DNA of 64,000 bases from Actinocorallia populi (lineage in GTDB: Bacteria; Actinomycetota; Actinomycetes; Streptosporangiales; Streptosporangiaceae), in assembly GCF_002995495.1 (NCBI RefSeq), contig NZ_PVZV01000005.1, positions 496,001 to 560,000 on the forward strand, in the 5' to 3' direction. Within the stretch, counting starts at the first letter, position 1, and every line of letters starts with the position of its first letter. The position numbers and the translations under genes were made by a program. This document shows, in pieces, positions 34,203 to 41,659 of the stretch. The notes below the pieces were generated by a model, which was not told the DNA's origin, did not search any database, and saw only the letters and a program-made list of their open reading frames with translations.

Positions 34203-34829
34203 TCACCGCCCGGATTCCGGCTCCCGGTCGGGAGCGGCCTGGCAGAGGAGGTTGAAGGTCTCGACGATCGCCGCCATGTCGATGGACGGGTCCATCAGCC
34301 ACTGGATCTGCAGGCCGTCGGAGATGGCGAGGAGCAGGCGGGCCATGTGCTCGGCGTTCGCGTCGGCGCGGATCTCGCCGTTCTCCCGGCCGCTCTCCAG
34401 GCCCTTCTGGATCGTCAGGGCCAGGTCGCGGTACCGGTCGCTGAAGAACCCGTGCGCGTGGTGGGCGGGCTCGGTGGCCGCCGCTGACAGCGCCACGAAC
34501 AGCTTCACCAGGCCGGGCTGCTCCATGTTGTGCCTGACGGTGCGCACCACGGCCTCACCCGGGCTGCGGACCTCGGTCTCCTCCTTCACCGTCCGGCTCT
34601 CGGTGTCCAGCACGTCGCGCCGCTCGATCACCGCGAGCAGCAGCTCCTCCCGGGAACCGAAGTAGTGCAGGAGGCCGGGCAGGGAGAGTCCCACACGATC
34701 GGCGATCTCCTGAAGGGAGGAGCCGCGGTCTCCGTGCTGGGAGAAGACCTCCAGGGCCGCGTCGAGGATCTGCTCCCGCCGCTGTATCCCCTTGCGGTAG
34801 GGGCCACGGGGCTTGCGCTGGGTGGTCAC
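34203..34829 (-). CDS. TetR-family transcriptional regulator
   Basis: A 208-residue protein with an N-terminal helix-turn-helix (RREQILDAALEVF ... IADRVGLSLPGLLHYFGSREEL) and a ligand-binding C-terminal domain. It has a GTG start at 34829. It is divergent from the NTF2-fold gene at 34969, with palindrome E between them. Its own operator is not obvious. A small GGAGCG/CGCTCC hairpin (34187-34200) separates it from the convergent delta4-dehydrogenase gene. Confidence 0.88.
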   Translation of the reverse strand: MTTQRKPRGPYRKGIQRREQILDAALEVFSQHGDRGSSLQEIADRVGLSLPGLLHYFGSREELLLAVIERRDVLDTESRTVKEETEVRSPGEAVVRTVRHNMEQPGLVKLFVALSAAATEPAHHAHGFFSDRYRDLALTIQKGLESGRENGEIRADANAEHMARLLLAISDGLQIQWLMDPSIDMAAIVETFNLLCQAAPDREPESGR

Positions 34830-34908
34830 CCCCGCAACCTACTCCAGGGACGCGATGACCTGGAAACAGAGACCGATCAGCCGGTGTCCGTACTCCCGCA
34901 AGCGTCGC

Positions 34909-34925
34909 CTCCCGATCAGCGGGAG
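34909..34925. promoter_or_regulatory. 17-bp palindrome E before the ketosteroid-isomerase-fold gene
   Basis: CTCCCGATCAGCGGGAG, identical in all 17 bases to palindrome F at 44623. It lies 43 nt upstream of the 34969 ATG. Confidence 0.78.
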
Positions 34926-34968
34926 CGCCTCTCGTCGCGGCCGGAGAAGTGTAGGGAAGCTCACACTC

Positions 34969-35475
34969 ATGAGTCGGACATGGACCAACGAAGAGCTGGA
35001 AGACGCGTTCCACCTGCACGCCGGTACGGTCACGGCCGCGGCCGAGTCGGGGGACTGGGAGCCGTTCGTGCAACTGTTTCTGCCGGACGCCACCTACGTC
35101 GACCCGATGGTGGGCGAGATGAGGGGCCACGAGCAGATCCGGCCCTGGGTCATGAGCACGCTGAGCCCCTTCCCCGGCTCCGCCATGCACTACCCCGAGG
35201 CCTGGCACCTCGTGGACGTGGAGCGCGGCAGGGTCGTCTGCGAGCTGCGCAACGTCATGCGCGACCCCGGCGACGGCAGCTCCTTCGAGGAGAACAACAT
35301 CACCATCCTGGACTACGCGGGCGACGGCCGGTTCCGGTGCGAGCGGGACGTCTACGACCCGGCCGCCATGATCAAGATGATCGAGTCCTGGGGTCGCCGC
35401 TCCTTCGAGCTCGGCACCCTCGACGAGGACGAGCTGGCCTGGTTCGGCGCGGCCTACCCGCACATCCTGAAGTGA
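34969..35475 (+). CDS. NTF2-fold protein, ketosteroid-isomerase-like
   Basis: A 168-residue protein of the SnoaL/NTF2-like fold. LFLPDATYVDPMVGEMRG resembles the active-site segment of ketosteroid isomerase (DDATVEDPVG), and Asp45 would occupy the position of the catalytic base Asp38. The protein is longer than isomerase (about 125-130 residues) at the C-terminus. Control by a ring A/B palindrome supports a role in steroid catabolism, possibly delta5-to-delta4 isomerisation or a hydratase step. The ATG at 34969 has only a weak ribosome binding site (GTAGGGAAG). Confidence 0.8.
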   Translation: MSRTWTNEELEDAFHLHAGTVTAAAESGDWEPFVQLFLPDATYVDPMVGEMRGHEQIRPWVMSTLSPFPGSAMHYPEAWHLVDVERGRVVCELRNVMRDPGDGSSFEENNITILDYAGDGRFRCERDVYDPAAMIKMIESWGRRSFELGTLDEDELAWFGAAYPHILK

Positions 35476-35572
35476 CCTGCCCCGCGTCCGGGGCGTGAGC
35501 GCATCCGCCGACGACGACATCGCCGGGCGCGGGGGTCCCATCTCCTGGAACGCCGTCACCTCGGGAAGTGAG

Positions 35573-35612
35573 GCCCGTCCCGGTCGCGTACGAGTACGCG
35601 ACCGGGACGGGC
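35573..35612. terminator. Long hairpin terminator
   Basis: Perfect 19-bp arms (35573-35591, 35594-35612) with a nominal 2-nt loop. It lies between the NTF2-fold gene and the convergent SGNH remnant. Confidence 0.85.
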
Positions 35613-35643
35613 TCCGCGTCATCCGTCCCGGCCGGAACGGGTG

Positions 35644-35928
35644 TCATGCGCCGAGTGCGTCCTCGATGAGGTCCGCGACCGCGACCATGCCGTCGGCGTT
35701 GGGGTGGGCGGGGGAGGCCGCGGTGCTCTTGCAGGCTTCGTGTCCGGTGCTCGCCTGGAAGGGGTCGACGCCGACGGCGCCGTCGGCCTCGGCCCGGCTC
35801 TTGATCATCTGGTTGAGGCTCTGCTGCTTGGCGGCCGGCCAGGGGACGTCGCCGGGGGCGAAGGGCAGGGCGGGCCAGCACCCTCCCGAGTCGGGTACGA
35901 GGGGTCGCGCACTTCTGAGGGTGTTTAT
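35644..35928 (-). pseudogene. Remnant of an SGNH/GDSL hydrolase with lost start and internal deletion
   Basis: The minus-strand frame ending at 35644 encodes 94 residues. The end reads FQASTGHEACKS, then HPNADGMVAVADLI, the C-terminal block of secreted SGNH lipases or esterases that holds the catalytic His. The GDS block with the catalytic Ser and the middle of the protein are missing. At the 5' end GGAGG (35936-35940) is followed after 7 nt by ATA at 35926-35928, in frame, then NTLRSARPLV, which looks like the start of an export signal. The simplest reading is a gene that lost its ATG and most of its centre. It was probably co-transcribed with the GH106-like gene 37 nt upstream. Confidence 0.7.
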
Positions 35929-35965
35929 GGGGATTCCTCCTGGAAATGGGGGTGTGTTCCTGGAA

Positions 35966-38842
35966 TCAGTCCTGGATGGGCGCTTCTCGGTAGGGGAGGA
36001 GCCGGACGGGACCGATCAGGCCGTAGCGTTGGCGGGGTTGCTGTGCCTGGAGGGGGAGGTCCGGGGTCACCCGGAGCCGGTTCCGCAGCGTGGTCGCCAC
36101 GCGGATCGTGATGGTGTTCGTCCCGGGTTCGAGGTGGCCGGCGAGGTCGACGCGCCGGGTCACCTGGTCGGACGGGGGCAGTGCGCGTCCGTTGACGCTG
36201 ATCTGGAAGGTGTCGGTGACCTCGCCGAGTTCGAGGTAGGCGCCGTCCAGGTCGCCGAGCGTCACCGTCGTGCTGTAGGTGCCGATCCCGGAGGAGTCGG
36301 CCAGCTCGGGGATGTCCGACCACGGCTTCAGCGATGGCAGGTCGAGTTCGTGCCGCACGGTTTCGCGCCGCCCGTCTGCTCCTCGCCGCCAATCGTCGAC
36401 GGTGAGCTTCCAGGAGTCGAGCCGCTGTTCGGGCGCGACCTCGGGAAGGGCGATTTGAGCCGTCGTCCCGTCGTTCAGCCGAGCCGTGTAGGTACCGCCG
36501 GTGGTCGCGCGGAGGTGCAGGCCGTCGTTCGCGACGACCTCGCCGCCGTCCACAGAGATCACGTGGCGGCCTTCGCCGCCGCCGAGCGCGATGACGGTCG
36601 AGGCGCCCGGTGCGAGAGAGACCGGCACCACGGTTCGCGCCTTCTCGGTCCGGTACCGTCCGAGCGGCGAGATCTTCCCGGTCCACGCGTCCAGCGAGAA
36701 CGGCCTGCCTTCGCCTTCGAGCGACACCTCGGCGGAGACCGCCGCGGAGGTCGGGTTGTACAGGTAGTAGAGGTTCCCGCCGTTCACCGCGCGCCGCACG
36801 GTCAGCAGGCCGGGAGCAGAGGACTCCGCGGAGGACCGGACCCCCAGGGCCGCGAGTGAGGATCCCAGTTCGCCCGGGGCGGAGACCCGGCGGACCGAGG
36901 GTTGCGCGAGCAGGCGCTGCATGAGCCGCCCGAGCTCCGCGTCCTGGTCGGCCGCGCGGTGGGCTCCCGGAGTGCGGGCCGGAGGTTCGCCGACGACGAC
37001 GATGGGCAGTCCCCGGCGGGCGTGGGACAGGAGGGTTCGGGCGGTGTCCAGCCCGAGGGTCGGCTGCCGGTCGAGGACCAGCGCCCGGTAGGCGGGGCCG
37101 TCCGGCGCCAGGCGGCGTCCGCGCACGGACGTGCCGGCGAGCTGGTCGGGGCCGGTGAAGTCGAGGGTGAATCCGGGCACGCCTTCCGGTTCGCGGACGT
37201 CCGAGCCGTGGCTCTGCCGGTAGACGGCCAGGTCCACCGAGGGGCGGCCCTGCCGGAGGACGTACTGCATCCGCGCCGTCCAGCCGGTGACCTCGTCGGT
37301 GTCGTCCCAGGTCGGCTGGCGCGGCCCCCAGGCCTCGGAGAAGCCGTTGCCGCCCTGCATGGTGAAAGGGGAGAAACCCGGCCAGGGGATGCCCAGGGCG
37401 TTCTCGGTGGGCACGCCGTGGAAGACGACCTGGTTGACGTCGTGCGCGAAGGCCGTGTTGAAGTGCCGGAGCATCTGCGGCCAGGTCTGGGCGTAGGCGC
37501 TGTTGAAGACGGCGCAGCACTCCAGCGAGTAGACGTCCTTGCCGGACAGGTGCACCGCTCCGTCCGCGACCCACCGGAACGGTTCGTCCACGTGCCCGTC
37601 GTGGAAGCCGAGCGACTCGGTCTCGGGCACGTCGACGGCGGCGTCGACGCGCGGCGTGTCGATGGTGGTGCCGTAGGGCTGGGCGCGGAACCGGAGGCCC
37701 AGCGAGTTCGCCCACTTCTTCAGCGGCTTGACGTGCCGGTCGACGTACAGGTCGGTGAGGGTGCGGTAGTAGTCGTCGCGGACGCGGGCGCCGCTGCCGT
37801 CGGTGAACTCGAAGTCCGGAGTGTCCGTCGGCTTCGCCGAGGTGTACTGGCGGTGGATCTTGTCGATGAACAGGACCGGCAGGTTCTCGCGCAGGGAGTA
37901 TCCGCGCAGGTCACGGAAGCGGTCGGGCAGGTTGGCGGTCCAGTGCTGTGCCGAGTCCAGCTCCAGGGAGTCCTCGAACAGGTCGCCGCCCGTGCTCCTG
38001 AGGAGTTCGCGCAGCTTCGGCGACAGGACGTGCGCGTCCAGGTGGCCGGTGGCGGCCCGGGCGCCCGAGGCGCCGAAGTGGTCCACCACGTAGGCGGGCC
38101 GTCCCGAGACGGACTGCCCGGAGACCGGTGCCTGGCCGGTGCCGCGCCGCCAGTGGCCGAGCAGCAGCCACTGCCCTCCGGCCGGCGCGGTCCAGGAGAC
38201 CCGGCCGTCGCGGACCTTCGCGGTGAGGTCGACCAGGGAGTCCTTGTCCAGCTTCACGGGCTTGGCCGTGGTGCAGCCGTCAGGGCATCGTGCCGCCTGG
38301 ACGGTGACGAGCGTCTGCTCGGTCACTCCCTCCCTGGGCGCCGGGGCCGCCGGTACGGGGCCGTCGTAAGCGCTCCCGCCCTCGACGACCGCTCTGCCGT
38401 AGGCGAGTTCCTGCGCGGCCTGCGGACTGTCGGGCGTGAGGCCGGGGACGACCAGGGGCCAGGACGGACCGACGGTGAGGTCGACGTCGAGGCCGTGCTT
38501 CCGGCCCGCGGCGGCGGCTTTCTCCAGCCGGTCGGTGAACTCGGGACCGCCCCAGCCGTACTTCGCGGGGTCGGTGGTGAACATGCACTGGATCTCCACG
38601 GAGCCGAAGCCCCGATCCGCGATCTGCTTCATCTCCGTGTCGATGGAGGCGGGGTCGACCTGGCCGCACGGCCACCAGTACCGGGTCTTCGGCCTGGCTT
38701 CGGAAGGCGGTGCGGCGAACAGGCGGGCGAACGTGGGACCGAAGGGGGAGGGGGCGGCCGAGGCGGCTGAGGGCACCGAGAGCAGGGTCGCGGTGAGGGT
38801 CAGCGCTGCGAGACCGCCCCACCTGCGGGGGGTGGGGAACAT
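35966..38842 (-). CDS. Secreted GH106-like alpha-L-rhamnosidase
   Basis: A 958-residue protein with a Sec signal peptide (MFPTPRRWGG to ASAAP). TRYWWPCGQVDPASIDTEMKQI and GFGSVEIQCMF match the N-terminal barrel pattern of GH106 rhamnosidases, followed by the long catalytic region and C-terminal beta-sandwich domains (LELGEVTDTFQISVNGRALPP). Start 38842 has AGGAGCCTC upstream. It would release rhamnose outside the cell from pectic polymers or glycosides. A perfect 14-bp LacI-type palindrome lies 67 nt upstream. Together with the GH78 gene this gives two different rhamnosidases in one window. Confidence 0.82.
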   Translation of the reverse strand: MFPTPRRWGGLAALTLTATLLSVPSAASAAPSPFGPTFARLFAAPPSEARPKTRYWWPCGQVDPASIDTEMKQIADRGFGSVEIQCMFTTDPAKYGWGGPEFTDRLEKAAAAGRKHGLDVDLTVGPSWPLVVPGLTPDSPQAAQELAYGRAVVEGGSAYDGPVPAAPAPREGVTEQTLVTVQAARCPDGCTTAKPVKLDKDSLVDLTAKVRDGRVSWTAPAGGQWLLLGHWRRGTGQAPVSGQSVSGRPAYVVDHFGASGARAATGHLDAHVLSPKLRELLRSTGGDLFEDSLELDSAQHWTANLPDRFRDLRGYSLRENLPVLFIDKIHRQYTSAKPTDTPDFEFTDGSGARVRDDYYRTLTDLYVDRHVKPLKKWANSLGLRFRAQPYGTTIDTPRVDAAVDVPETESLGFHDGHVDEPFRWVADGAVHLSGKDVYSLECCAVFNSAYAQTWPQMLRHFNTAFAHDVNQVVFHGVPTENALGIPWPGFSPFTMQGGNGFSEAWGPRQPTWDDTDEVTGWTARMQYVLRQGRPSVDLAVYRQSHGSDVREPEGVPGFTLDFTGPDQLAGTSVRGRRLAPDGPAYRALVLDRQPTLGLDTARTLLSHARRGLPIVVVGEPPARTPGAHRAADQDAELGRLMQRLLAQPSVRRVSAPGELGSSLAALGVRSSAESSAPGLLTVRRAVNGGNLYYLYNPTSAAVSAEVSLEGEGRPFSLDAWTGKISPLGRYRTEKARTVVPVSLAPGASTVIALGGGEGRHVISVDGGEVVANDGLHLRATTGGTYTARLNDGTTAQIALPEVAPEQRLDSWKLTVDDWRRGADGRRETVRHELDLPSLKPWSDIPELADSSGIGTYSTTVTLGDLDGAYLELGEVTDTFQISVNGRALPPSDQVTRRVDLAGHLEPGTNTITIRVATTLRNRLRVTPDLPLQAQQPRQRYGLIGPVRLLPYREAPIQD

Positions 38843-38909
38843 GAGGCTCCTGAGAACGTCGAGTGGGGGGGATGCGGCGGGGACGGCCGCGGTGTGCTCG
38901 GCAGGAGTG

Positions 38910-38923
38910 TTAAAACGTTTTAA
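38910..38923. promoter_or_regulatory. LacI-type palindromic operator before the GH106-like gene
   Basis: TTAAAACGTTTTAA is a perfect 14-bp palindrome centred on CG, the usual form of LacI/GalR operators. It is conspicuously A+T-rich here. No lacI gene is in the window, so its regulator is elsewhere. Confidence 0.72.
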
Positions 38924-39035
38924 TCTCTGCGTCCAAGCTGGACGATAAATGTGATCCGGAACACCCGTCAAGTGAAAACAGAGATGTACTCGGTTTTTGG
39001 GTCCCCCGGCGAGGGGGAGCGGGGCTCTGGTCTTC

Positions 39036-39506
39036 TCACGTCGGGAACGAGGCGCGGAGGGACCGGGCGAAGCGGCCGAGGAGGCCGCCCAGCCGGTCGA
39101 CGTCGTCTTCGGGCCAGTCCTTCAGCAGTTCGCCGAGCATCTCGACGCTCGTCCTGTCGATCAGTTCGGCGGTGCGGTGGCCCTCGCCGGTCAGGACGAT
39201 GGAGACGGCCCTCAGGTCGTCCGGTTCGGCCGCGCGCTCGACGAGGCCGGCGCGCGTCATGCGTGCCAGCACCTTGCTGACGTTGGAGGCACTGGTGCGC
39301 GTCGCCTGCGCCAGGTGGGAGGGGCGGGCGGCACCTCCCGTGCGCCGCAGTTCGAGCAGCAGGGTCATCGACGCGGCGTCGGCGTCGACCCCCGCGCGCT
39401 CGAGGATGAGATCGGCCATGCCCACGGCCGTCCACCTGCCGATGATCAGGCTGAAGGCCTCGAGCACCCGGCCGAGGTTCTGATCCTGGTCCTTCTCCGA
39501 AGTCAT
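39036..39506 (-). CDS. MarR-family transcriptional regulator
   Basis: A 156-residue winged-helix regulator. PSHLAQATRTSASNVSKVLARMTRAGLVER forms the recognition helices and DLRAVSIVLTGEGHR the wing. It is divergent from the SMP-30-SDR-P450 operon. A palindrome at 39570-39586 lies 64 nt from its start and is a likely binding site. MarR proteins typically respond to aromatic or hydrophobic acids. Confidence 0.88.
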   Translation of the reverse strand: MTSEKDQDQNLGRVLEAFSLIIGRWTAVGMADLILERAGVDADAASMTLLLELRRTGGAARPSHLAQATRTSASNVSKVLARMTRAGLVERAAEPDDLRAVSIVLTGEGHRTAELIDRTSVEMLGELLKDWPEDDVDRLGGLLGRFARSLRASFPT

Positions 39507-39569
39507 CTGCGCCGAGTTCTTCCCTTGGGCCGGTCCGCGTGCTTATGCTGTCGCACCGACATTGTTTCC

Positions 39570-39586
39570 CATGGACAGTATCCATG
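39570..39586. promoter_or_regulatory. Palindrome, candidate MarR operator
   Basis: CATGGA-CAGTA-TCCATG, perfect 6-bp arms, 5-nt spacer. It lies between the MarR gene and the divergent SMP-30 operon. The rest of 39507-39804 shows no gene. Confidence 0.6.
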
Positions 39587-39780
39587 ACCGGGCGCCGGGG
39601 ACGCGCCTCGGAAACGAGATGTCGTACACGGGCGCGCCGCCTCGTGGGCTTCATGCCCGCGCCGGGCCGCCGCCCGCCGGTCACCCTCCGCCCGGTGCGC
39701 TCGCCTCCACGGCGTCCGCCGGTTCCCGCCCGCCCTCACCTCCGGCGATCACGCTCGGGAAGACGGCCGGGCACTGACCG

Positions 39781-39794
39781 AACAAGCATTTGAT
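39781..39794. promoter_or_regulatory. KstR2-like 14-mer before the SMP-30 operon
   Basis: AACAAGCATTTGAT fits AnCAARnnYTTGnT at every fixed position and ends 10 nt before the ATG at 39805, next to its ribosome binding site. The same pattern precedes the HIP genes at 50761, 54084 and 60847. Confidence 0.7.
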
Positions 39795-39804
39795 GAGGAG
39801 CTCC

Positions 39805-40701
39805 ATGGAGACGTTCACCGCCGAGCGCCTGGCGCAGGGATTCAGCTGGACCGAGTGCCCCCGCTGGCACGCCGGCCGCTTCCACTTCTCCGACATGTAC
39901 AACCGCCGCATCATCGCCCTGAGCGAGACCGGCGAGGCCGAGACCATCATCGACCTCACCGACCGGGAGGCCCTGGACGGAGCCGAGATCATCACGGTCG
40001 GCACGGGGTACCTCCCGGACGGCCGCCTTCTGGTGAACTCCATGTTCGAGAAGGTCGTGCTGGTGGTCGACGACGGCAAGGCCGAGGTCTACGCGGACCT
40101 GCGCGGCCTGGCGGCCGGACCGATCAACGACATGGTCGTCACCGCCTCGGGGCGCGCCTATGTCACGCAGCTGGGCTTCGACCTGTGGAAGGGCGAGGAC
40201 CCCGCGCCTTCCCCGATCATCATCGTCGAGCCGGGCGGCGAGGCCCGCATCGCGGCGGGGACCGAGCACCTCATGGGCGCCAACGGCATCGCAGTGAGCG
40301 AGGACGGCTCCACCCTGGTCACCGCGGAGGCGTTCGCCGACAAGGTCTCGGCCTTCGACATCGGCGCGGACGGCGAGCTGACGGGCTACCGGCTCTTCGC
40401 ACAGCTCGACGAACTGCCCGACGGGCTGTGCCTGGACGCCGAGGGCGCCGCCTGGGTCGCCTTCCCGATCAGCGGCAGGGTGACCCGGTTCGCCGACGGC
40501 GGGGAGGTCCTCGCCCAGGTGAGCATCCCCCAGGCCGAGGCGGGCTCCACCACCGCGTGCGGGCTGGGCGGCGAGGACCGGAGGACCCTGTACGTGGCCT
40601 GCGGGTTCGAGGTCCAGGACTACGAGAAGTCCCGGCAGGGCGGCCAGGGTTCGATCTGGCGGGCCCGCGTGAGCGTCTCCGGCGGCGAGACGCGGCCCTG
40701 A
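39805..40701 (+). CDS. SMP-30/gluconolactonase-family lactonase
   Basis: A 298-residue six-bladed beta-propeller protein. FSWTECPRWHAGRFHFSDM holds the first metal-ligand Glu, PINDMVV the Asn-Asp pair and NGIAVSEDGSTLVTAEA the later metal Asn, as in SMP-30 lactonases. LDELPDGLCLDAEGAAWVAF completes the pattern. The ATG at 39805 follows GAGGAG; the TTG at 39790 lies inside the operator. It heads an operon with an SDR and a P450. A lactone from a steroid ring is a possible substrate; sugar lactones are the family's usual ones. Confidence 0.88.
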   Translation: METFTAERLAQGFSWTECPRWHAGRFHFSDMYNRRIIALSETGEAETIIDLTDREALDGAEIITVGTGYLPDGRLLVNSMFEKVVLVVDDGKAEVYADLRGLAAGPINDMVVTASGRAYVTQLGFDLWKGEDPAPSPIIIVEPGGEARIAAGTEHLMGANGIAVSEDGSTLVTAEAFADKVSAFDIGADGELTGYRLFAQLDELPDGLCLDAEGAAWVAFPISGRVTRFADGGEVLAQVSIPQAEAGSTTACGLGGEDRRTLYVACGFEVQDYEKSRQGGQGSIWRARVSVSGGETRP

Positions 40702-40745
40702 CCTCAGCTCCGGCACCCCACTCCGAAACCCCAAGAGGAGCCATC

Positions 40746-41627
40746 ATGCTCGACTTCACCGGTCGCGTCGTCATCGTGACCGGCGCGGGCCGCGGCATCG
40801 GCCGCGCCTACGCCCACCTGCTCGGCGCACGCGGAGCCTCGGTCGTCGTCAACGACCTCGGCGGCGACACCGACGGACGCAACCCCTCGGACGGTCCGGC
40901 CTCCGCCGTCGCCGCCGAGATCGAGGCGGCCGGCGGGACCGCCGTCGCCAACGCCGGCTCCGTCGCCGACCCCAAGGACGTCGAGGCGCTCGTCGCCCTG
41001 GCCGTCGAGCGGTTCGGCCGGATCGACGCCGTCATCAACAACGCCGGGAACTACCGTCTCGGCAAGTTCGAGGAGCTGGAGCCCGAGGTCTACCAGTCCT
41101 TCCTCGACGTGCACTACCACGGCAGCCTGCTGCTGTCCCGGGCCGCCTGGCCGCACCTGGCGGCCTCCGGGAGCGGGCGCGTCGTCAACACCGTCTCGGC
41201 CGCGCTGACCGGCCAGCCCGACATGGTGCACTACGGCTCGGCCAAGGGCGCCGTCTACGGGCTGACCCGCGCCCTCGCGGTCGCCGGCGCCGCGCACGGG
41301 ATCAAGGTCAACGCCGTCGCCCCCGGAGCCGGCACCCGGATGATGGACGTCGCGGCCCCTGCCCTGCCGCCCGGCACCGCCGAGTACATGCAGGAGCAGA
41401 TGCCGCCGGAGATGGTCGCGCCGGTCGGCGCCTACCTGGCCCACGCCGACTGCGCGATCACCGGCGAGGTCCTCAACGCGGCGGGCGGCTACGTCTCGCG
41501 CATGGTCATGGTCGGCACCCCCGGCATCCACGACCCGGAGCTGTCCCCCGAGACCGTCGCCGCGCGCATCGACGAGATCACCGACACCGCGAACGCGCAG
41601 CCCGCCGAACTCGCCTTCCCGTCCTGA
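40746..41627 (+). CDS. SDR, MFE-2/17-beta-HSD4-like
   Basis: A 293-residue SDR. TGAGRGIG, VVVNDLGGDTDGR, NNAGNY and YGSAKG resemble the hydroxyacyl-CoA dehydrogenase part of multifunctional enzyme type 2 and bacterial Hsd4A. The catalytic Tyr and Lys are in HYGSAKG. The long C-terminal extension (after GGYVSRM) is also typical of that group. The probable substrate is a 3-hydroxyacyl-CoA or a 17-beta-hydroxysteroid. Second in the operon, 44 nt after the lactonase gene. Confidence 0.87.
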   Translation: MLDFTGRVVIVTGAGRGIGRAYAHLLGARGASVVVNDLGGDTDGRNPSDGPASAVAAEIEAAGGTAVANAGSVADPKDVEALVALAVERFGRIDAVINNAGNYRLGKFEELEPEVYQSFLDVHYHGSLLLSRAAWPHLAASGSGRVVNTVSAALTGQPDMVHYGSAKGAVYGLTRALAVAGAAHGIKVNAVAPGAGTRMMDVAAPALPPGTAEYMQEQMPPEMVAPVGAYLAHADCAITGEVLNAAGGYVSRMVMVGTPGIHDPELSPETVAARIDEITDTANAQPAELAFPS

Positions 41628-41659
41628 CCGGGACCTCAGAGAGAGACACCACGAGACCC

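Noticed and set aside
38910-38923. Possible KstR (TnnAACnnGTTnnA) box
   Set aside because: In TTAAAACGTTTTAA the AAC and GTT are directly adjacent, not separated by two bases, so a LacI-type site fits better.
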